A stretch of 41,766 nucleotides of DNA, taken from CAYMJK01 sp043101635 (GTDB taxonomy: Bacteria; Planctomycetota; Phycisphaerae; Phycisphaerales; UBA1924). This document shows positions 38,272 to 41,766 of the stretch, piece after piece. Numbering within the stretch: position 1 is the first letter of the stretch; each line of letters begins with the position of its first letter. The position numbers and the translations under genes are program-made. The stretch lies in assembly GCA_043101635.1 (NCBI GenBank), contig JBICIE010000080.1:1-41766 (forward strand), in the 5' to 3' direction. The notes below the pieces were generated by a model. The model made no database searches and was not told where the DNA came from. It saw nothing but the letters and a program-made list of their open reading frames with translations.

Positions 38272-39963
38272 TCAGCGGATCCAGATGAGCCAGTTGAGGA
38301 TGAGCACCGGCAGCAGCAGCACGATCGCGCGGACCAGATACCCGAAGAAACTCGGCATCCGAACCCCGCCCTCGACGGCGATGGCCCGCACCATGAAGTT
38401 CGGCCCGTTGCCGATGTACGTCATCGCCCCGAAGAACACCGCCCCGAGGCTGATGGCGGCAAGCTCCGCCTGCCCGGTGGCGCTGGCGATGAAAGCGTGC
38501 ACGCCGTCCGGGTTCAGCGGCAGCGCCGGCGTGTGCGCCGCCAGGGCAACCTGCAGGAAGTTCAGGTACGTCGGCGCATTGTCCAGCACCGCCGAGAGCG
38601 TCCCGGTCCCGAAGTACAGGCGCGTCGGCGTATTGAGCCCGAGATCCGAGCCGTGCTCGGAGAGATACCCCAGCGCCGGCGCCATCGTCGCGAAGATCCC
38701 GATGAACAGCAGCCCCACCTCCTTCACCGGAAAGAAGTTGAACTCGTTGGCCTCGTGAATCTTCTTATCCGCGATGAAGTACGCCCCCGCGGCGACCAGA
38801 ATCTGGAACGTGGGCCCGATCGGCACGCCCTGGGCCCAGTGCTGCCCCAGCGCCTTGAGGATCGGATCGATGAACACGCCGAAGATGATCAACGCCAGCG
38901 CGATCATCGCACTGACGCCGCGCACCGCCACCGGCGCACGTCCCGAGGTCGCCACCGGCGCCTCGACCGTCTCCCCCGCCCCGACCAGCCGGTCAAAGGC
39001 AAAGAAGATCGCCAGAAGCATGCCGATCACGGTCGCCCACATCGGCCACAGGTGAATCAGCGTCCACTCGAACGGCACCCCCTTCAGGAAGCCCAGATAC
39101 AGCGGCGGATCGCCGATCGGCGTCAGAGCCCCCCCGCAGTTCGAGACGATGAAGATGAACAGCACGATGTGCATCGGATGCAGCCGGCCGCGGTTCATGC
39201 GCATGAACGGACGGATCAGCAGCACGCTGGCGCCGGTCGTGCCCACGATGTTGGCGACGACAGCGCCGAACGCGAGCAGCAGCGTGTTGGCCAGCGGCCG
39301 CCCCCTGGCCCGCACATCGATCAGCACCCCTCCCGAGGCGACATACAGCCCGCCGATCAGGGCAATGAACGAGTAGTACTCGATACCCGTGTGCATCATC
39401 TGGTACTGCCCGTACGGCAACTCACCGCCCGCGCCCGGCGTGCTGAACGCGAACAGGTAGTACGACGTCACCAGACTCCCCAGCAGAAACGCGAAGTCCG
39501 GGAAGTGGTGATGCCAGAACCGCTCATTGATGAATGGCATCACCGCGATGCTCAACAGCAGCAGCGCAAAGGGAATGCACAGCCACAGCGGGATCGTCGG
39601 GGTCGGCCCGTGATGGGCGTGTGACTCCGTCCCGCCGTGCGCAACCGCCTTGTGCTCCAGATCCGAAGGATCCGGCTCTGGATCATGCGAAGGCGCCGCC
39701 GCCGCGCCAGGCGCATGCCCCTCATCCTGCCCCCCGCCCTCGACCAGCGCCGTCGGCGAAACCTCCGATGCGATCTCAAGCCGAGACTGGTCATCACCCT
39801 CGTGCGGCGCCTCGCGCGATTCGACCGCCTCGCCATGCGCGTCCGCAACCGGGTACGTCGGCTGGGCCACCAGCGTCAGCAGGTACCCGAGCGCCGCGCC
39901 GACGATCACGCTGATCACCCACATGCCCGGACCATGCAGCCCGCGATGCCCATGCTCTGACAT
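38272..39963 (-). CDS. CitMHS/NhaD-type sodium/proton antiporter-like protein
   Basis: The 563-aa protein has about 12-13 transmembrane helices and motifs of the ion-transporter superfamily: VANIVGTTGASVLLIRPFMR, IVSNCGGALTPIGDPPLYLGFL, a typical DPPL hairpin motif, and GAMTYIGNGPNF near the end. Between the first helix (about 15-32) and the rest lies a hydrophilic acidic/His-rich loop of about 95 residues (AHGEAVESREAPHEGDD, HAPGAAAAPSHDPEPD and HAHHGPTP), unusual for the family and possibly periplasmic or metal-binding. I chose the ATG at 39963 because GGAGG lies 9 nt upstream. It is followed by murJ. The ion specificity cannot be read. Confidence 0.85.
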   Translation of the reverse strand: MSEHGHRGLHGPGMWVISVIVGAALGYLLTLVAQPTYPVADAHGEAVESREAPHEGDDQSRLEIASEVSPTALVEGGGQDEGHAPGAAAAPSHDPEPDPSDLEHKAVAHGGTESHAHHGPTPTIPLWLCIPFALLLLSIAVMPFINERFWHHHFPDFAFLLGSLVTSYYLFAFSTPGAGGELPYGQYQMMHTGIEYYSFIALIGGLYVASGGVLIDVRARGRPLANTLLLAFGAVVANIVGTTGASVLLIRPFMRMNRGRLHPMHIVLFIFIVSNCGGALTPIGDPPLYLGFLKGVPFEWTLIHLWPMWATVIGMLLAIFFAFDRLVGAGETVEAPVATSGRAPVAVRGVSAMIALALIIFGVFIDPILKALGQHWAQGVPIGPTFQILVAAGAYFIADKKIHEANEFNFFPVKEVGLLFIGIFATMAPALGYLSEHGSDLGLNTPTRLYFGTGTLSAVLDNAPTYLNFLQVALAAHTPALPLNPDGVHAFIASATGQAELAAISLGAVFFGAMTYIGNGPNFMVRAIAVEGGVRMPSFFGYLVRAIVLLLPVLILNWLIWIR

Positions 39964-40020
39964 TGTCGATCGCCCTCCGGACCCGGGCCGCCCGCCCGGC
40001 GGCACGGCTCCGGCTTCGTG

Positions 40021-40425
40021 TTATCGGCTGGATTGTTGGTCGGCTTTCGGCCGGCGCCGAGCCAGCGCCACCCCGATCGTCGCCCCGACGATCGCCCCGG
40101 CGACATCCGCTCCCAGATCCTCCAGGTCGAAGGTCCGGCGCAGCGCCGGAATCGCCTGGGTCACCTCGTCAATCAGCGCCCACCCGGACGCCACCAGGAT
40201 GATCAGCACCACCGCCCGCCCCGCCCGCCACTCGGCGCCCACCCCCGCCAGCGCCAGCAGCCCCGCCAGCGCCGCGTAGGCCCCGACATGGATCAGCAGA
40301 TCCAGCCGCAGCCCCGGGATCACGTTCACCCGGGCCCCCGGCCAGTGCGTCGCGGTCACCAGCGCAATCGCGTAGACCACCAGCGCGATCCGCCACACCC
40401 GGCGGTTCGACAGCAGTTCCGTCAT
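40021..40425 (-). CDS. VanZ-like membrane protein
   Basis: The 134-aa product has about four helices and the VanZ-like pattern LLIHVGAYAALAGLLAL (HxxxYxxL), GWALIDEVTQAIPALRRTFDLEDLGADVAGAIVGATIG. The acidic DEVTQ and DxxDLxADxxGxxxG motifs are the family core. It starts at 40425, overlapping parA by 4 nt, and lies upstream of the transporter gene. VanZ proteins confer low-level teicoplanin resistance in enterococci; in most bacteria the role is unknown, and none is claimed here. Confidence 0.85.
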   Translation of the reverse strand: MTELLSNRRVWRIALVVYAIALVTATHWPGARVNVIPGLRLDLLIHVGAYAALAGLLALAGVGAEWRAGRAVVLIILVASGWALIDEVTQAIPALRRTFDLEDLGADVAGAIVGATIGVALARRRPKADQQSSR

Positions 40426-41426
40426 CGGCTCGCCGGCTGGGGATCGGCGCTGGCGCCCTCAGCAGCCGGCGCGCCGTCCGGCTTGGGCTCGACTGCTGCC
40501 GCCGGCGCCGGATCGGGCGCCTTCGCCGGCGGTTCGACCCGTGCGATCGCTCCGGCGGGCGCCCGCGTCGCGAGGGCCATCGACTCCTGCTCCACCCGCG
40601 CCGGCTCCTCGGCCGGGACGAAGTTCCGCGCCAGCTCCAGATAGTCCAGCGCCCCCGGCGCCCCCGCGGCGTACCCGAAGATCGACTGCCCGAAGCTCGG
40701 CGCCTCCGCCAGCTTGATGTTCCGCCGGATCGGCGGTCGCAGCACCCGTGCGTCCTTCCAGGGCGTGTCCTGCTCGCGGGCCTGTTCGAAGAACGCCTCC
40801 AGGTCGCTGACCACCTCCTGCGTGTGCGTCGTCTGAGCATCGTGCATGCACAGCACGATCCCGAAGACATCCAGCCCCGGATTCACCGACTGCGTCACCA
40901 GCGCCACCGTCTCCAGCAGCTTCCCCACCCCCTGCAGCGCCAGGAAGTGCGCCTGCATCGGGATCACCACCTCCCCCGCCGCGGCCAGCCCGTTGAGCGT
41001 CAGCAGCCCCAGCGACGGCGGGCAGTCCAGCAGGATGAAGTCGAACCGCCCATCATCGCGACCCTGCAGGGCCTGCAGCGACCGGGCCAGCAGCCCGTGC
41101 CGGTCCGCCGCCTGCCCCAGTTCCGTCTCCGCCGCGGCAAGATCCGTCTCCGCCGGCAGCAGCCACAGGTTCTCCGCCACCTCGCGGATCGGCGCCGCTG
41201 CCGCGGGATCGTGGAGCAGGTCGTACACCGAGCCATCCGCCCCATCCGCCCCGCCCCCGAGGTGCAGCGTCGCGTGCGCCTGCGGGTCCAGATCGACGAT
41301 CAGCGTCCGCCGGCCAAGCTGAGCCAGCGCCGCCCCCAGGTTGACGGTTGTTGTCGTTTTCCCGACCCCGCCCTTCTGGTTCATGAAGGCGATGATGCGG
41401 GGCGAATCTGGCGCGGCAGCGGTCAT
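40422..41426 (-). CDS. parA: ParA/Soj-family ATPase
   Basis: ParA ATPases drive chromosome or plasmid segregation with ParB. The 334-aa product has the deviant Walker A FMNQKGGVGKTTTTVNLGAALA (14-35), LIVDLDPQAHATLHLG, Walker B-like FILLDCPPSLGLLTLNGL and the typical RPPIRRNIKLAEAPSFGQSI end. The last 60 residues are a Pro/Ala/Glu-rich extension that standard ParA lacks. No parB gene and no parS (TGTTTCACGTGAAACA) was seen in the window. The ATG at 41426 is preceded by TATAGT 5 nt upstream. Confidence 0.93.
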   Translation of the reverse strand: MTAAAPDSPRIIAFMNQKGGVGKTTTTVNLGAALAQLGRRTLIVDLDPQAHATLHLGGGADGADGSVYDLLHDPAAAAPIREVAENLWLLPAETDLAAAETELGQAADRHGLLARSLQALQGRDDGRFDFILLDCPPSLGLLTLNGLAAAGEVVIPMQAHFLALQGVGKLLETVALVTQSVNPGLDVFGIVLCMHDAQTTHTQEVVSDLEAFFEQAREQDTPWKDARVLRPPIRRNIKLAEAPSFGQSIFGYAAGAPGALDYLELARNFVPAEEPARVEQESMALATRAPAGAIARVEPPAKAPDPAPAAAVEPKPDGAPAAEGASADPQPASR

Positions 41427-41431
41427 TGGGG

Positions 41432-41437
41432 ACTATA
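41432..41437 (-). promoter_or_regulatory. TATAGT -10-like box before parA
   Basis: On the minus strand TATAGT ends 5 nt before the ATG at 41426, with CCCCA between and no Shine-Dalgarno, the same layout as at the other leaderless-type starts. Confidence 0.45.
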
Positions 41438-41522
41438 TCGGAACCCCCGCGCAAAACCCGCCATCCGCCGCCGTTCCGGCCGCCCAAGCGGGGCAGCGCC
41501 GAAAGCACGCGAAGCACTGGTG

Positions 41523-41543
41523 GCACAGGCGTCCCGCCTGTGC
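41523..41543. repeat. GCACAGGCG-TCC-CGCCTGTGC palindrome
   Basis: A perfect 9-bp stem with a 3-nt loop. It resembles a REP-like element. It lies in the 340-bp gap after parA (41427-41766), in which I see no gene. Confidence 0.75.
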
Positions 41544-41562
41544 GACGCCCAACCCCCGCGCG

Positions 41563-41638
41563 CCGGCGAAGCCGGGGGGCGCCGGGCTTCCTCTCCTACC
41601 AAGCCTCCTTGCTCACCTGGCCGCGAATCCGAACCACC
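41563..41638 (+). repeat. 76-bp direct repeat, copy 1
   Basis: Matches 41691-41766 in the same orientation with about five mismatches; it includes CTACCAAGCCTCCTTGCTCA and CGAATCCGAACCACC. The period is 128 bp. Confidence 0.88.
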
Positions 41639-41663
41639 ACCCCCGCGCGCGCCCACCTCCCAC

Positions 41664-41687
41664 CCTCTCCCCGCTCGCGGGGAGAGG
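41664..41687. repeat. CCTCTCCCCG-CTCG-CGGGGAGAGG palindrome
   Basis: A 10-bp stem with a 4-nt loop lying between the two 76-bp direct repeats. It belongs to the same family of sequences as the palindromes that bound the DUF559 gene (CCTCTCCCGCG...). Confidence 0.75.
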
Positions 41688-41690
41688 TCC

Positions 41691-41766
41691 CCGGCGAAGC
41701 CGGAGGGCGCCGGGCTTCTCCCCCTACCAAGCCTCCTTGCTCACCTGGCCCCGAATCCGAACCACC
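41691..41766 (+). repeat. 76-bp direct repeat, copy 2 (runs to the window end)
   Basis: Second copy of 41563-41638. It ends exactly at the window edge, so further copies may continue outside. Confidence 0.88.

Noticed and set aside
36757..39624. Very long plus-strand open frame opposite murJ and the transporter
   Set aside because: Arg/Gln/His/Gly-rich translation with no domain or plausible start; it is an antisense shadow produced by high GC.
1..41766. tRNA, rRNA and parS sites
   Set aside because: No cloverleaf, rRNA or TGTTTCACGTGAAACA-type site was recognised by eye; this is not an exhaustive search.

Overview
This window reads as a high-GC piece of a Planctomycetota chromosome, most likely from the Phycisphaerae side of the phylum. 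The assignment is inferred from protein signatures: a C-terminal double dockerin-like repeat (D-x-D-G-T-x-D-I-F-D-F-L-C-F-Q-N), two secreted proteins with PEP-CTERM-like tails, an ECF sigma factor beside a Ser/Thr kinase with a C-terminal sensor-like half, a CxECGYxLxGL zinc-ribbon protein, and a bacterial kynurenine pathway. No rRNA or tRNA gene and no CRISPR array was seen.

Layout. 1-473: a 114-bp inverted repeat around the start of a small membrane protein gene. 470-7338 (minus): a compact envelope operon read murC, murB, ddl, ftsQ-like, membrane protein, then greA, a DUF4097-type lipoprotein and a stand-alone FloA N-terminal domain. 7471-13912 (plus): a degenerate hybrid kinase/receiver, a Nudix hydrolase, then the membrane-quality module nfeD(long)-nfeD(short)-mini-floA-floA and a Lon N-terminal-domain protein. 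13913-14373: a non-coding element with inverted CACAGATG-type ends and a 21-bp tandem repeat inside. 14374-23191: amino-acid catabolism, with fumarylacetoacetase, an uncharacterised conserved protein, ACMSD, kynureninase and kynurenine 3-monooxygenase. It is interrupted by a DUF559 nuclease-like gene enclosed by inverted palindromic repeats, and by two exported proteins. 23184-28130: small membrane proteins, a PD40 propeller protein, RluA and Bcp. 28170-35160 (minus): anti-sigma-like/ECF pair, a large exported beta-rich protein, Ser/Thr kinase plus ECF, and a lipoprotein. 35280-41426: ispF, an SDR, murJ, a CitMHS/NhaD-like antiporter, a VanZ-like protein and parA. 41427-41766: repeats only.

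How it fits together. MurC, MurB, Ddl, FtsQ-like and MurJ supply peptidoglycan precursors and division functions. NfeD and FloA are expected to form membrane microdomains, and two extra truncated FloA copies suggest a local elaboration of that system. KMO, KynU and ACMSD form part of tryptophan degradation; the dioxygenase steps are not in the window.

The most unusual signals are the two stand-alone FloA N-terminal domains, the DUF559 gene boxed by a 42-bp inverted repeat in AT-richer DNA, the inverted-repeat non-coding element at 13918-14346, a recurrent TANNNT box 4-8 nt before start codons that points to leaderless transcripts, and a hybrid kinase that has lost its catalytic residues. All functional statements are from reading motifs by eye; no database search was run.
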